Below, one piece after another: positions 7,127 to 17,215 of a stretch of DNA of 47,673 bases. The notes beneath the pieces are model-generated. The model was not told where the DNA came from, searched no databases, and was given only the letters and a program-made list of their open reading frames with translations. The translations under genes were made by a program, and so were the position numbers. How positions within the stretch are numbered: the stretch's first letter is position 1; each line of letters starts with the position of its first letter. The DNA comes from a virus: IMG/VR virus record IMGVR_UViG_3300048833_000083, positions 1 to 47,673 of that record. One strand, given 5' to 3'.

Positions 7127-9598
7127 ATGGCTGGAGTATTTCTCGGTTCAATATACGCAAGACTCGAACTGGAAACAGGGAAGTTTAGCTCTGCTATTGG
7201 TAACGCTCAAAAAGAAATGGGCGGTATGACTGGTGCATCAAAGAAAGTCGCTACTGCATTTGCTCCGATTGGGGCGGCTGCTGGTGCGGCTTTCACCTAC
7301 GCTGGTGTTCAGGCTATGAACTTTGAAACGCAGATGAGTAACATCAGTACCGTGATTAACGGTGATGCGACTCAAGCTATCGCTACTATGAGCGATGGTA
7401 TTTTGGAACTGTCACGCAATATGCCTAAGTCTGCTGAGGATTTAGGTTCTTCTGCGTATGATATTTTCTCGGCTGGTATTACCGACACGTCACAGGCATT
7501 GTCTGTGCTCGATTCATCTGCACGTCTAGCGACTACAGGTCTATCGACTACAGAGGAAGCAACGGACATTATGACCTCGGCTATCAACGCTTTCGGTCTT
7601 GATGCGAATGACTCCGCAAAGATAGCAGATACGCTGTTTAAGACAGTGAACTACGGTAAAACGACTGTGGCTGAAATGTCACAAGCCTTTGGTGCATCAG
7701 CTCCGATTATTGCGGCTGCTGGAGTATCGCTTGAGGAGTTCTCAGCGGCTACTGCGGCTCTGACGACCACTGGTATGCCAGCGGCTCAGGCTCAAAACTC
7801 ACTACGACAAGCAGTGGTATCGCTCAGTAAGCCAACGGCTGATATGGCTGAATTGCTCAAAGCGGCTGGATATGAATCAGGACAAGCGGCTCTCGAACAA
7901 GATGGACTCGTCAAGGTTATGCAGAAAGTCGATAAAGCGGCTAATGGTAGTGCCGAGAAACTAGGTAAAGCGTGGGGTTCTGTTGAGGGACTTTCAGCGG
8001 CAACGTCATTAGTTGGACCTGTGGCTGATACGTTCACCAGTACCCTGTACGAGATGGAGGGTGGAGCGAACGCAATCAATGACGCATTTGAAAAGCAGAA
8101 AGCGACAACCGCATCGTCACTGCAACTGCTCAAGAACGAAGTAAATGCGGCTGCTATTCAGGTAGGCTCGCATCTTTTGCCATACGTAGTGAAGTTTGCT
8201 CAGTTCTTGACTGAAAAAGTTGGACCTGCAATCGTAGCGACGACCAAGTTCCTGCTCGACCATAAAGAAATACTCGTATTCATCGGGGCGTTCATCACAG
8301 CGGCTATAATCCCTGCTATGTATGCGTTTGGTAAAGCGGCAATCATTAACGGTGCGAAGATGATGATTGCATTAGGACCAATACCACTGATTATCGGTAT
8401 AATTGCGGCTCTCGCATACCTCATCATCACCAACTGGGACTCAATCTCAGCGTTCTTCGTGAGCCTATGGGGTAGCGTAGTACAAGTATTCAACGGATTC
8501 GTGACTTGGGTGAGTGCGTTGTTTGCTCCTGTGATAGCTGGCATTACGACAGCGTGGAACGCCATTGTTACGTTCTTCTCGGGGCTGTGGGCTGGTGTCG
8601 TAGGAATATTCAATGGAGTCGTGTCATTTATCCAGCAATGGGGCTTGACCATAATAGCGGTCATCTTCTGGCCTTTCAGCTTGGCTCTTGGACTCATTAT
8701 CGCTAACTGGAGTACGATAACCGCTTTCTTTACTGGAGTGTGGAACGGAATCACGGCAGTATTCAGTGTTGTTGCCGAATGGTTCAGCGGTGTATTCCAA
8801 GCGGCTTGGAATGGCATCGTAGCTATATGGGACTTCGTAGTTGCGTACTATACAGGCATCTGGAACGGCATTGTGACCATATTCTCGCCTGTTGTGAGCT
8901 GGTTTAGCGATATGTTCGGACTTGCGTGGCAAGGCATCGTAGCTATCTGGAACTTTGCAGTAAGTTACTATACTGGCGTATGGAATGGCATCGTAGCGGT
9001 CTTCTCGGTGGTGGCTGGCTGGTTTGGTGGTATATTCAGCGATGCGTGGAATCGAATCACTGGAGTATTTGCGGCTGTTGGTGGCTTCTTTAGGGGAGTA
9101 TGGGACACGATTGTAGGAATCTTTGGAAGTATCGGTACAGCAGTAGGTGACGCTATCGGTAGTGCGTTTAAGTCAGTGGTCAACGGAATCATCAGTGGTG
9201 CTGTGAGCATCATTAACGGATTCATCGATACGATTAACGGTGCTATCGGCATTATAAATAACATTCCAGGCGTGAGCATACCTGAAATTGGTCGGCTAGG
9301 AGTCCCTGCCCTTGCGTCAGGTGGTATTGCGACAAAAGCAACTCTGGCTATGATTGGTGAGGGTAGCGAATCTGAGGCTATCCTGCCATTGAGCAAGCTT
9401 GGTAAACTTATGCGTAGTGAACTACCGAATGGTCGTACTGGTCTTGGTATCGGTAGCGATGTCAGCGGTCTTGAGGGTGAAACGACAGCAAGTGGTGATA
9501 CGTTCTATATCGACCGAGTAGAATTGCCAAATGTACAGAATCCTGACGACTTCGGACGTGAGTTCAAATTAAAGTTTGCTTCAATGAGGGGAGTTTAG
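7127..9598 (+). CDS. Tape measure protein
   Basis: 823 aa, GGAG before ATG. It has a TP901-type tape measure core at residues 60-330 (FETQMSNISTVI, GLSTTEEATDIMTSAINAFGLD, AAGVSLEEFSAATAALTTTG), a long hydrophobic helical region at about 375-690 and a C-terminal Gly/Ala-rich part (PALASGGIATKATLAMIGEG). It sets tail length, fills the tube and may help DNA cross the envelope. By the usual rule of roughly 0.15 nm per residue the tail would be near 120 nm. Residues about 538-658 contain a regular Trp repeat described separately. Confidence 0.93.
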   Translation: MAGVFLGSIYARLELETGKFSSAIGNAQKEMGGMTGASKKVATAFAPIGAAAGAAFTYAGVQAMNFETQMSNISTVINGDATQAIATMSDGILELSRNMPKSAEDLGSSAYDIFSAGITDTSQALSVLDSSARLATTGLSTTEEATDIMTSAINAFGLDANDSAKIADTLFKTVNYGKTTVAEMSQAFGASAPIIAAAGVSLEEFSAATAALTTTGMPAAQAQNSLRQAVVSLSKPTADMAELLKAAGYESGQAALEQDGLVKVMQKVDKAANGSAEKLGKAWGSVEGLSAATSLVGPVADTFTSTLYEMEGGANAINDAFEKQKATTASSLQLLKNEVNAAAIQVGSHLLPYVVKFAQFLTEKVGPAIVATTKFLLDHKEILVFIGAFITAAIIPAMYAFGKAAIINGAKMMIALGPIPLIIGIIAALAYLIITNWDSISAFFVSLWGSVVQVFNGFVTWVSALFAPVIAGITTAWNAIVTFFSGLWAGVVGIFNGVVSFIQQWGLTIIAVIFWPFSLALGLIIANWSTITAFFTGVWNGITAVFSVVAEWFSGVFQAAWNGIVAIWDFVVAYYTGIWNGIVTIFSPVVSWFSDMFGLAWQGIVAIWNFAVSYYTGVWNGIVAVFSVVAGWFGGIFSDAWNRITGVFAAVGGFFRGVWDTIVGIFGSIGTAVGDAIGSAFKSVVNGIISGAVSIINGFIDTINGAIGIINNIPGVSIPEIGRLGVPALASGGIATKATLAMIGEGSESEAILPLSKLGKLMRSELPNGRTGLGIGSDVSGLEGETTASGDTFYIDRVELPNVQNPDDFGREFKLKFASMRGV
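8741..9100 (+). repeat. Three 120-bp tandem units within the tape measure gene
   Basis: In-frame TGG codons opening 'W-N/Q/D-x-I' motifs fall at 8741, 8807, 8861, 8927, 8981, 9047 and 9101. Spacing alternates exactly 66 and 54 bases, i.e. 22 then 18 residues, three times. Each 40-residue unit reads roughly WNGI-(V/T)A-(V/I)FSVV-WF-G-F-A then WNGIVAIW-F-V-YYTG. Such duplication is a common way tape measures change length. Confidence 0.85.
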
Positions 9599-9601
9599 GT
9601 T

Positions 9602-12600
9602 ATGGCGACAAGTGGTTCGTTTGATACTAGCGATGCAGGAAATATGGGCGGTTCGCCAGACCGTATGCACTTTGAGTGGGGGTTGGCAAGTCAGAATCAG
9701 GGCGGTAACTATTCAACGATTAACTGGAACATACGAGGCTGGGGAGGTCTGAACGGCTACTGGACTCAAAACTATCAAGCAATCGTAGATATTCACGGAC
9801 AACGAGTTCAAACGACTGGTTCGTTCCAGATGTACCAGAACAGCATCTTTGGTAGTGGCTCGTTGAATATCGGACACGATGGAGCTGGAAATGCATCATT
9901 CGGTGCTTCTGCGTCAGGACGTATTTACTATAACACCGTAAACTCATCAGGCTCAGGCTCGTGGTCATTGCCACGTATTCCGAAAGCTCCGTCAGTAGGC
10001 TCGAATAACGTATCGAACGTAAACACGACCAGTGTAGTAATGGGTGGTAACGTATCAGACGAGGGTGGCTCTGGTGTATCGTCCAGAGGTGTCGTTTATA
10101 GCTCTGCAACATCGAACCCGACTACTGGTAACTCACGTGTCAATATGGGCGGCGGCGGCGGTGGATTCAGCGGTACGATTAGCGGTCTTGCTCCGAATAC
10201 GACGTATTATATGCGAGCATTTGCACAGAACGGTGTTGGCACGTCATACGGTGCTGTGCGAACAGTTACGACTTACGAATTGCCGACAATTACGACTGAC
10301 TCGATTTCAAATATTGCTGGAACGTCTGTTACCGCAAATGGTACGCTCACGAACAACGGTAATCCCGACATCGTAGAAAAAGGATTTGTTTATGCGACAA
10401 CTCCGAACCCGACAACCGCAAATTTGAAAGTCAGCGTATCTGGTGTAACCACTGGTGCGTTCTCGGGAAACCTGACTGGACTTACGCCATCGTCTGTTTA
10501 TTACATACGAGCATTTGCACGTAACTCAGCAGGAACGGTCTACGGCTCTGAGCTATCGTTTCAGACGGTCGTGCTTTCGACATTGACCACAGAAGCACCT
10601 GCAAACGTCACGACAACGACAGTAGATATGTCAGGTGAAGTCACCAGTGATGGTGGTGGTACGGTTTCTGAGCGTGGTTTCGTATATGGAACGACTGCTA
10701 ATCCGACAACCGCAAACTCGAAGTTAGTGGTAGGTTCAGGACTCGGTGAGTTCGCTGGTCAGATTACTGGTCTTACGCCAAGTGCAACGTACTACGTACG
10801 GTCGTACGGCATCAACGAGGGCGGTACTGGTTACGGTAATGAAGTAAGCTTCACGGCTGAACAGACTGCTCCGCTACAGCCTAGCAACCTGAGTCCTGCT
10901 AACGGCATTGCTACGGACGATTTGACTCCGACATTGGCTTGGCAGTATAACGCTGGCTCTGCAAACGATGACCAGTCTGCTTATCAGATAATTGTTGTGC
11001 GACAATCCGACTCAGCTCCGATGTGGGATAGCGGTAAGGTAGTGTCGACCGATAAATCTGTCGCTTATGGTGGAACTGCACTCGTTTATAACGAAGTGTA
11101 CCAGTGGCAAGTACGTACGTATAATCAGGCTGACTTGGCTAGTCCGTATTCAGGAGCGGTTACGTTCAAAACGTCACAACTGCCAGTGGCTACAATTACG
11201 TACCCGACAGACACCGCTACGATAGCCTCTAACACGCCTACGGTCACGTGGACGTATTCTGACGCTGAATCGACTCCGCAGGTCAAATACAGGCTTGTGG
11301 TGCTTGCTGAGAACGGTGTGACAGTGCTTCACGATACTGGCGAAGTACTCGGCACTGCTACTAGCTATCAGATTCCTGACGCTATTCTGGATAATCTGAG
11401 CACGTATTACGTCACGATTGAGCTTTGGGACGGTGATGGATTGTCATCTGGTGTTATATCGCATCAATTCAGCATTGAGTTCCTTGCTCCTGCACAGCCG
11501 TCAATATCGACTACGGTTGCTGGCTCTGGTGTAGTGGACGTAAACGTGACGATAAATCGACCTCCGCTTGAGGGTTGGTTTGCTGACCGAGTATCTATTT
11601 TCAAGAAAACGGTTGGTGGACTTGAATGGAAAGAAATCATCGATGACTACAATCTCGAAGTATTTGTACTTGATGATGGTGAAAATCTTGCATCGTTCAC
11701 GCAAACGAATGAAGCGACTGCACCTGTAGCTGGTGCTGCGAAGTACGGTGAGCAATCGCTAGGTCTTGGTGCATCTGGAGCTGGTAATGCATTTTACGTA
11801 AAGAATATCGATATTCCGAACGTAGAAAACTATGACGCACTACAGGCTTGGATAAATGTGGTCGACAATACGAAGTTCACGTCAATTGATATACGTATCG
11901 AAGTAGATAGTACGAACTATTACGAGGCGAGTATTCCGTCAGGTAACTTGGTGAATGGTACGTGGACACCGCTACACGTAGACTCTGACAACTGGACAGT
12001 AGTAGGTACTCCGCAACCTGATAAGCTGACTAGGCTTAATGTCGTGGTATCGAACACGAATGGAGCTATAACGGCTGGAAATATTTTGGTAGACCAGATT
12101 CGACTCCTGAAAACGAACTATACGTTTAAGGACTACGAAACAGCGAACGGTGAAAATTTGATGTATGGTGTTACTGCATTTGCCGTAGAGCCTGAAATTA
12201 GCACTGGTATGGTCGTTAGTACCGATACGCTCATTGCGTTCACAGAGTCACGATTCAATACCTATCTTGTTCCTCCTGGCGATGAACAACTGATGGTAGG
12301 TGCGTGGCACGATGGCTCAAATGGTGTCCAGATAGAAGACAAAACTGAAACTCAGTACTACGAACCGAAAGGTGCTAAAAAGCCTATTGTTCTGGTGAAC
12401 GCAAACCAGCAGTACAAAACTGGCTCGATGGAGCTTTGGTTCTTCGATGAGAAGTTTGACGGTAACGGAATCACTGGTGTTGAAGTGCTTGAATCTATCA
12501 AGAATCGCAAGCCACTGCTTCTGCGTACTTGGTGGGGTCGTAACTACTGGGTATCGATTGATGGTCAGCTAGTGACTGGTCGAAAGCCAGGTGTGTACTG

Positions 12601-12643
12601 GTCAGTATCATTTGCATTTACGGAGATTCAGCATAATGAATAG
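9602..12643 (+). CDS. Distal tail protein with Fn3-like repeats
   Basis: 1013 aa. Residues 1-125 resemble the DUF859 type of siphovirus structural protein (HFEWGLASQNQGGNYSTINW). Residues about 131-224, 225-324 and 325-419 are three related fibronectin-III-like repeats sharing 'NPTT-N' and 'GL-P-TYY-RAF-N--GT-YG' (bases 9992-10858). Two further beta-sandwich-like domains follow (about 425-530 and 530-630), then a carbohydrate-binding-like segment and a C-terminal domain ending in YWSVSFAFTEIQ, which resembles distal tail proteins. It probably forms part of the tail tip and contacts surface glycans. The order tape measure / this protein / baseplate gene matches Dit-Tal blocks. Confidence 0.75.
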   Translation: MATSGSFDTSDAGNMGGSPDRMHFEWGLASQNQGGNYSTINWNIRGWGGLNGYWTQNYQAIVDIHGQRVQTTGSFQMYQNSIFGSGSLNIGHDGAGNASFGASASGRIYYNTVNSSGSGSWSLPRIPKAPSVGSNNVSNVNTTSVVMGGNVSDEGGSGVSSRGVVYSSATSNPTTGNSRVNMGGGGGGFSGTISGLAPNTTYYMRAFAQNGVGTSYGAVRTVTTYELPTITTDSISNIAGTSVTANGTLTNNGNPDIVEKGFVYATTPNPTTANLKVSVSGVTTGAFSGNLTGLTPSSVYYIRAFARNSAGTVYGSELSFQTVVLSTLTTEAPANVTTTTVDMSGEVTSDGGGTVSERGFVYGTTANPTTANSKLVVGSGLGEFAGQITGLTPSATYYVRSYGINEGGTGYGNEVSFTAEQTAPLQPSNLSPANGIATDDLTPTLAWQYNAGSANDDQSAYQIIVVRQSDSAPMWDSGKVVSTDKSVAYGGTALVYNEVYQWQVRTYNQADLASPYSGAVTFKTSQLPVATITYPTDTATIASNTPTVTWTYSDAESTPQVKYRLVVLAENGVTVLHDTGEVLGTATSYQIPDAILDNLSTYYVTIELWDGDGLSSGVISHQFSIEFLAPAQPSISTTVAGSGVVDVNVTINRPPLEGWFADRVSIFKKTVGGLEWKEIIDDYNLEVFVLDDGENLASFTQTNEATAPVAGAAKYGEQSLGLGASGAGNAFYVKNIDIPNVENYDALQAWINVVDNTKFTSIDIRIEVDSTNYYEASIPSGNLVNGTWTPLHVDSDNWTVVGTPQPDKLTRLNVVVSNTNGAITAGNILVDQIRLLKTNYTFKDYETANGENLMYGVTAFAVEPEISTGMVVSTDTLIAFTESRFNTYLVPPGDEQLMVGAWHDGSNGVQIEDKTETQYYEPKGAKKPIVLVNANQQYKTGSMELWFFDEKFDGNGITGVEVLESIKNRKPLLLRTWWGRNYWVSIDGQLVTGRKPGVYWSVSFAFTEIQHNE

Positions 12644-14156
12644 GGAAGTCTATTTCAAAATTGAACGTCTGAATGGTGAGGACGTAGCTATCGAGGAGAA
12701 AACGCCTGTCTTGCTTAGTGGTAACGTCAGTGTCAGTGCTGGCGATAAGCACAGGCGTAAATGTACGTTCACATTAGCCGAGCCACTGCCTGATGCGTGG
12801 TTATTTGACCGATGGCGTTTGTACTATGGATTCAGTGTTAGTGGCGTGGTCGTATATGAATCGCTTGGCGTGTTTGTTCCGCTTGACCCGACCGAGGAAG
12901 ACAAAGGGACTGGCAAGATTACGACATATAGTGGTGTCGACAAAACTCAGCTTCTTATGGACTCGATTGGTATTGCACCGACACAGTTTACGCAAGACCA
13001 GTCATTGAAAGAAGTGGTAGCTCTGCACTTGGACGCTGTTGATGAAACGCACCGAAACCTGAAAGACCTGCCGTATATGCTACCGACGAACTATACGTTT
13101 GCTGATTATCGTGATGCCGAACATACGCTCAATACGTTTGTGAGCTCTTTTGCTTGTGATTTCTATTATGACCGTAATGGTATTGCCGTATTAGAAGAAA
13201 TGCCTACGCCAAAGGAACGACCGATAGCCTACACGTTCCAAGAGGGTGAAGCCTCGATACATACGGACACGAAGCGTAAGTTTCAGTCATCGCTTTATTA
13301 CAATAAAGTCATCGTGGTTGGCGGTAATGCCGATACTGGTATTTTCCGTTCGATTCTATCGGACTACAGTAATGACAGTGTAGAGGTTGCCTATGACCAG
13401 CTTGTAGCGGATAGCGAAACTGTTATATTCGATGGCGGTGGATTCAAGCGAGTTGGACAAGACTTTATCGTACCCGAGGGTGTCGACAATATACGTTCGA
13501 TTAAATTGCAACTCGAAAACCCATCAGCAGATACCGAATGTAAAATACGTATACTGGCGTACAGTACGTACACCGATTTTAATAATGACTTGTGGTACGA
13601 CCCGACTTTGCATCGAGCATATGCCGACTTGGTAGTACCTTTTGCTACAGGCTATCTGGAGTATGATTTCGTATTTGATACGCCATTTGGTGTCGTCCCT
13701 GGCGAATCGATATTCTTTGTGGCAGTAGCCGATGCTCCTGGCGACAAGACTGGTGCGAGCTGTTATACAAAATGGAATACGACCAGTGTTGACCCGAATA
13801 GTCAGTACTATGAAATTGGCTATGGTGGTGCTGGTGGTTCATCGGCAATCGCTCCTGCTACTGGTGAATTGTACTTTGAAGCAACGACATTTACGCCTGA
13901 TGAGGGTGCTCGACGTATCACTCGATATTTCAAGGACGATGCGGCAGCTTCACAAGACCAAGTGGACGCTCAGGCTGTGAAGTATCTGGACGAGGGTATC
14001 AGAATCCCGAGCACAATAAACATCGAGAATGTTCCGCTTATTGACCTCGAAGCAAAAGACATCATCGTAAAAGACGGTGTAAAATACGAAGTGTTAAGCT
14101 TCAATATTCCGCTCGACTTGAGCTTGCAGTCAATTGAGGCAGGAGTGATTCAATGA
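12636..14156 (+). CDS. Baseplate / tail-associated protein (Tal-like)
   Basis: 506 aa from ATG at 12636, which overlaps the previous stop by eight bases and has GGAG upstream; an earlier in-frame start at 12591 lacks a site. The N-terminal half has the hub-like beta structure of siphovirus Tal/gp27-type proteins (EEKTPVLLSGNVSVSAGDKHRRKCTFTL, KITTYSGVDKTQLLMDSIG). A beta-sandwich insertion at about 270-425 could be a glycan-binding module. The end (INIENVPLIDLEAKDIIVKDGVKYEVLSF) resembles hub C-termini. No peptidase motif seen. Confidence 0.7.
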   Translation: MNREVYFKIERLNGEDVAIEEKTPVLLSGNVSVSAGDKHRRKCTFTLAEPLPDAWLFDRWRLYYGFSVSGVVVYESLGVFVPLDPTEEDKGTGKITTYSGVDKTQLLMDSIGIAPTQFTQDQSLKEVVALHLDAVDETHRNLKDLPYMLPTNYTFADYRDAEHTLNTFVSSFACDFYYDRNGIAVLEEMPTPKERPIAYTFQEGEASIHTDTKRKFQSSLYYNKVIVVGGNADTGIFRSILSDYSNDSVEVAYDQLVADSETVIFDGGGFKRVGQDFIVPEGVDNIRSIKLQLENPSADTECKIRILAYSTYTDFNNDLWYDPTLHRAYADLVVPFATGYLEYDFVFDTPFGVVPGESIFFVAVADAPGDKTGASCYTKWNTTSVDPNSQYYEIGYGGAGGSSAIAPATGELYFEATTFTPDEGARRITRYFKDDAAASQDQVDAQAVKYLDEGIRIPSTINIENVPLIDLEAKDIIVKDGVKYEVLSFNIPLDLSLQSIEAGVIQ

Positions 14157-14743
14157 ACCCAGCAGAAATAGCTCAAATTATCAGCCGTGAAATAGACCGT
14201 AGACTCGGTAGTTATATCGATAATCAATATTTGCGAGGAATCGTAGAATCGATACAGGACGTATCTCACGTCAACGTATACGTGGACGGTTCGCTTAACG
14301 TGACAGGAAACTTGCCTGTTATTAAAGGTCTAGTGCCAAAAGTAGGTGAGAAAGTCCTGATATTGAATATGGGACGCTCTGGAGCAAACTTGCTCGTTGT
14401 GGCAAGCTTAGAAACGACCGAAGCGTGGAAAACGCCATCGATGACTGGTGGCTGGTTGTCGTACGATACTGACCCAGGAGGCTGGTCTGCTCCTGGCTAT
14501 TACAAGGATTATGCTGGAACTGTTCATTTGCGTGGATTGATTAGGGCTGGAACGATTGGCTCTGCGGCTTTCACGCTTCCAGCAGGTTATCGACCTACTG
14601 GTGGTGATTTGCTTATCGGTACTATTAGTAACGGTGGTGTAGGTCGTGTGAAAGTAAATACGGCAGGTGGTGTAATCCCTGAAAGCCCTAGTGTGAATAC
14701 GTGGGTTGCTCTCGATGGAATCAGCTTCCGAGGGGACGTATAG
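14153..14743 (+). CDS. Baseplate-associated receptor-binding protein candidate
   Basis: 196 aa, starting in an ATGA overlap. Residues 1-85 form an OB-like, strand-rich domain (NVYVDGSLNVTGNLPVIKGLVPKVGEKVLIL) as in baseplate spikes. The C-terminal half (APGYYKDYAGTVHLRGLIRAG, AFTLPAGYRPTGGDL, WVALDGISF) is the small beta domain widely found at the tips of phage receptor-binding proteins and tail spikes. It likely completes the tail tip and recognises the host surface. Confidence 0.75.
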   Translation: MNPAEIAQIISREIDRRLGSYIDNQYLRGIVESIQDVSHVNVYVDGSLNVTGNLPVIKGLVPKVGEKVLILNMGRSGANLLVVASLETTEAWKTPSMTGGWLSYDTDPGGWSAPGYYKDYAGTVHLRGLIRAGTIGSAAFTLPAGYRPTGGDLLIGTISNGGVGRVKVNTAGGVIPESPSVNTWVALDGISFRGDV

Positions 14744-14833
14744 GGTGGTTACGACATCTATTTTACGATATGCTATAGGCAGGGGTCGGCATTGTTTATG
14801 TCACATAACTATTAAAAGAAACCGAGTAATGAG

Positions 14834-15154
14834 ATGGAACTAACAATGCCACAAGACTATAGAGAAAAATACTTTGATGAGAAGTTCAAAAACATCGACT
14901 CTGGCTTCGAGCGTCTTGAAAAAGTCATAGCAGAAAATACCCGACTTACCCGAGAAGTGAAAGATGAGAACGTAGAAATCGACAATAGGCTCGGTGTTCT
15001 TGAGCGTGATAAAACTGGTGAAGTTAAGAAAAAAGACCTCCCACCGTTCCTTTCTGACCCAATTGTAAGAAAAACGCTATTTATTTTATCGCTTTCGTTG
15101 TTAGCTATAGTGATAGCGGCTACACAAGTCGACGTACTGGAGTTTATTAAATGA
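14834..15154 (+). CDS. XhlA-like membrane protein (lysis cassette)
   Basis: 106 aa. Charged coiled-coil N-terminal two thirds (FKNIDSGFERLEKVIAENT, VEIDNRLGVLERD) and one C-terminal membrane segment at about residues 83-100 (TLFILSLSLLAIVIAATQV). This is the architecture of XhlA/hemolysin-type phage proteins that act with holin and amidase. Placed upstream of the endolysin. An alternative start is the ATG at 14846, four codons later. The 90 bases before it hold no recognised element. Confidence 0.65.
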   Translation: MELTMPQDYREKYFDEKFKNIDSGFERLEKVIAENTRLTREVKDENVEIDNRLGVLERDKTGEVKKKDLPPFLSDPIVRKTLFILSLSLLAIVIAATQVDVLEFIK

Positions 15155-15735
15155 GAAATACACAAATGGCGATTCAATTATTCTTACGTAGATATTACGA
15201 TGTTATTAAATTAGTACTGTTGGTATTCATAGCAGCTATGGCTGTGTACTTTTTGGTCAATGCGACTACGACACAAACACGAAACACCAGAGAACGTATC
15301 CAGAATACTGAAAAGATTGTTCAATCGATACAAGAGGAGTCACGGTTGCAGACTGAAATTATCAACGACCAGTTCCGTGCTTTATGTATCGTCATATTCC
15401 AAACGTCAGGACAGGAGGGGCTGGAAAAGCTAGACCCACCGCTAGAAACTATCTGTAAGAACCTATCCGTAGATAATGAGCAGAATCAGGACGGTACTCG
15501 ACCAACGGCTGAAAACGAAAGCAGTGCTTTTTTCCCACCAGCTACACCGCAATCATCTGAACCGCAAGCTCAGTCCGAGCAACCAGCGGCACGTCCAACA
15601 CCGACACAGCCAACGCCACGCCCCCAGCCTGTAGATGAACCTGAGCCAAATCCTGAACCTGAAACGCCTCCACGAGCAGTAGTTGACCCTGTGACACGTA
15701 CCATACGTGGTGTATTCGATGCAATAGGTTTGTAG
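15151..15735 (+). CDS. Single-pass membrane protein with proline-rich tail
   Basis: 194 aa, ATGA overlap with the upstream gene. A membrane segment at about residues 19-37 (IKLVLLVFIAAMAVYFLVN) is followed by a coiled coil (TRNTRERIQNTEKIVQSIQEE), two Cys (74 and 101), and a long Pro/Gln/Glu region with PTPTQPTPRPQPVDEPEP. The layout suggests an inner-membrane-anchored protein reaching into the wall, perhaps a holin accessory or a spanin-like factor. No family recognised. Confidence 0.65.
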   Translation: MRNTQMAIQLFLRRYYDVIKLVLLVFIAAMAVYFLVNATTTQTRNTRERIQNTEKIVQSIQEESRLQTEIINDQFRALCIVIFQTSGQEGLEKLDPPLETICKNLSVDNEQNQDGTRPTAENESSAFFPPATPQSSEPQAQSEQPAARPTPTQPTPRPQPVDEPEPNPEPETPPRAVVDPVTRTIRGVFDAIGL

Positions 15736-15768
15736 TATACTGAGCATAGAAAGAAAGGAACAGCCACA

Positions 15769-16944
15769 ATGCGAATAGCAGGAATACCGTTTTATCAAGC
15801 CAATGGAACGAACTTTAGTAGAGGTCGCACTCGACCAATTAAAAAGTTCACTGTTCACCATTCCGCAGGATATGAAGATACGCTTCGATACCTGTGGGCT
15901 GACCCGAATAGAAACGCATCGTCTACGTTTTGGGTTGGAAACCGTGCAGGGCAGATTGAGCAGTACGTTGATACCGATGACACGCCTTGGACGAACGGCA
16001 ATTTTAACAGCAACAGCGAAAGCTTGACCTGTGAAGTACGTGGTGACTGGCGAGGCTTTTATGACAAAGCTACGCTCGATAACCTGTATACGCTTATCGT
16101 CAAATGTTTGCGTATCTGGCCTCATTTAGTACTTGAGTTTCATCAGGACGTGTCGACAGTGTTTACGCTCTGTCCAGCCGACTTGAAGCACAAGGGATTT
16201 GCACGAGCTGAGTTTGACCGTGCTATGCGTGATTTGTTTACGCCACCGCCAGCTCCGAAGCCGACTCCTGCACCAGTCAAGCCGATTACTTATGCTCCGA
16301 TTGCTCCGAAACGTGTGAAGCTCAAGAACGCAGCTAGTTTGTGGAACTTTAATTTCAGTTCTTGGGGAACAGCTAAATCTGTCGGTGAGTATCCTGCTGG
16401 TCACTTGGTAGACGTTGTAGCGGTTGCGACCAATGGATTAGGTGGAAAGTATTATATGACTGCCTACAGCTACAATAACGGAAGCATTAGGGCGACAAAC
16501 GGATTCAATATAAATGACTGTGTTGATTACGTCCCTGCTGTTACTCAGCCACCGACTGTTGAATTGAAGTGGGAAGACTTTATAAATCCACGAGATATGC
16601 GTCTGACGATTGATACGAAAGTAGTCAACCTGAATGATATGAAAGAGTTTGGTGATACGATTGCCAAGGGGACGGACATCGCACTCGTTGACAAGAAAAC
16701 TGTTAAGCCAGGCGAAGTGTATGCTCGAAGCAAATGGGCGAAAGAAAACGGCAAGAACTGGGGAATTAAGCTGGAGTATTTCACGGAAGTACCTGCAACG
16801 CCAGAAGTGCCTCGTGAACCAGTACCAGAACCGCCAATTGATGTTGACCCCGATGTGCCTAGTGATTCTGATATACTGGGAAGACTAAGCATATTGGAAT
16901 ATTTAGTACGTAAAATAATGTCGTTCTTCGGCATAAAGGAGTAG
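15769..16944 (+). CDS. Endolysin: N-acetylmuramoyl-L-alanine amidase with SH3-like domain
   Basis: 391 aa. Residues about 20-150 are an Amidase_2/PGRP domain: zinc ligands are likely H30 or H31 (FTVHHSAG), H125 (EFHQDV) and C135 (TLCPADL). It cleaves the amide between MurNAc and L-Ala of the stem peptide. After a Pro-rich linker, residues about 175-255 resemble a bacterial SH3 wall-binding domain, and a second linker leads to a short C-terminal helix (ILEYLVRKIMSFFG). No signal peptide, so release should depend on the holin. GAAAGGA precedes ATG. Confidence 0.9.
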   Translation: MRIAGIPFYQANGTNFSRGRTRPIKKFTVHHSAGYEDTLRYLWADPNRNASSTFWVGNRAGQIEQYVDTDDTPWTNGNFNSNSESLTCEVRGDWRGFYDKATLDNLYTLIVKCLRIWPHLVLEFHQDVSTVFTLCPADLKHKGFARAEFDRAMRDLFTPPPAPKPTPAPVKPITYAPIAPKRVKLKNAASLWNFNFSSWGTAKSVGEYPAGHLVDVVAVATNGLGGKYYMTAYSYNNGSIRATNGFNINDCVDYVPAVTQPPTVELKWEDFINPRDMRLTIDTKVVNLNDMKEFGDTIAKGTDIALVDKKTVKPGEVYARSKWAKENGKNWGIKLEYFTEVPATPEVPREPVPEPPIDVDPDVPSDSDILGRLSILEYLVRKIMSFFGIKE

Positions 16945-16948
16945 AGAT

Positions 16949-17194
16949 ATGGAAGAAAATCGAACACCAGCATTGTTTGACAAAACAACGCCAGCAGGAA
17001 AAGGATTCCGTACGTTCTGGCAATCTGTGTTAGGTACGGTTGTAGCGTTCTTGTACGGTCTTTGGGAACTGCCTGGAGTCAGTGAATACGTCAGCAACTT
17101 TGTGGCAACGGAGGGCTTTAGCCTACTCGTTTTACTGGCGGCTACTATCGGTATTCCAGCAGGACTTATCGCCTACTTTGTCAACCGCAAATAG
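16949..17194 (+). CDS. Holin candidate
   Basis: 81 aa with AAAGGAG before ATG, four bases after the endolysin. Two hydrophobic segments (about 25-42, WQSVLGTVVAFLYGLW, and about 57-76, FSLLVLLAATIGIPAGLIAY) and a short basic end (VNRK) fit a small two-span holin that opens the membrane for the endolysin. It closes the late operon, immediately before a strong terminator. Confidence 0.75.
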   Translation: MEENRTPALFDKTTPAGKGFRTFWQSVLGTVVAFLYGLWELPGVSEYVSNFVATEGFSLLVLLAATIGIPAGLIAYFVNRK

Positions 17195-17215
17195 GGCAAC
17201 ACACTGGTCTATGGG

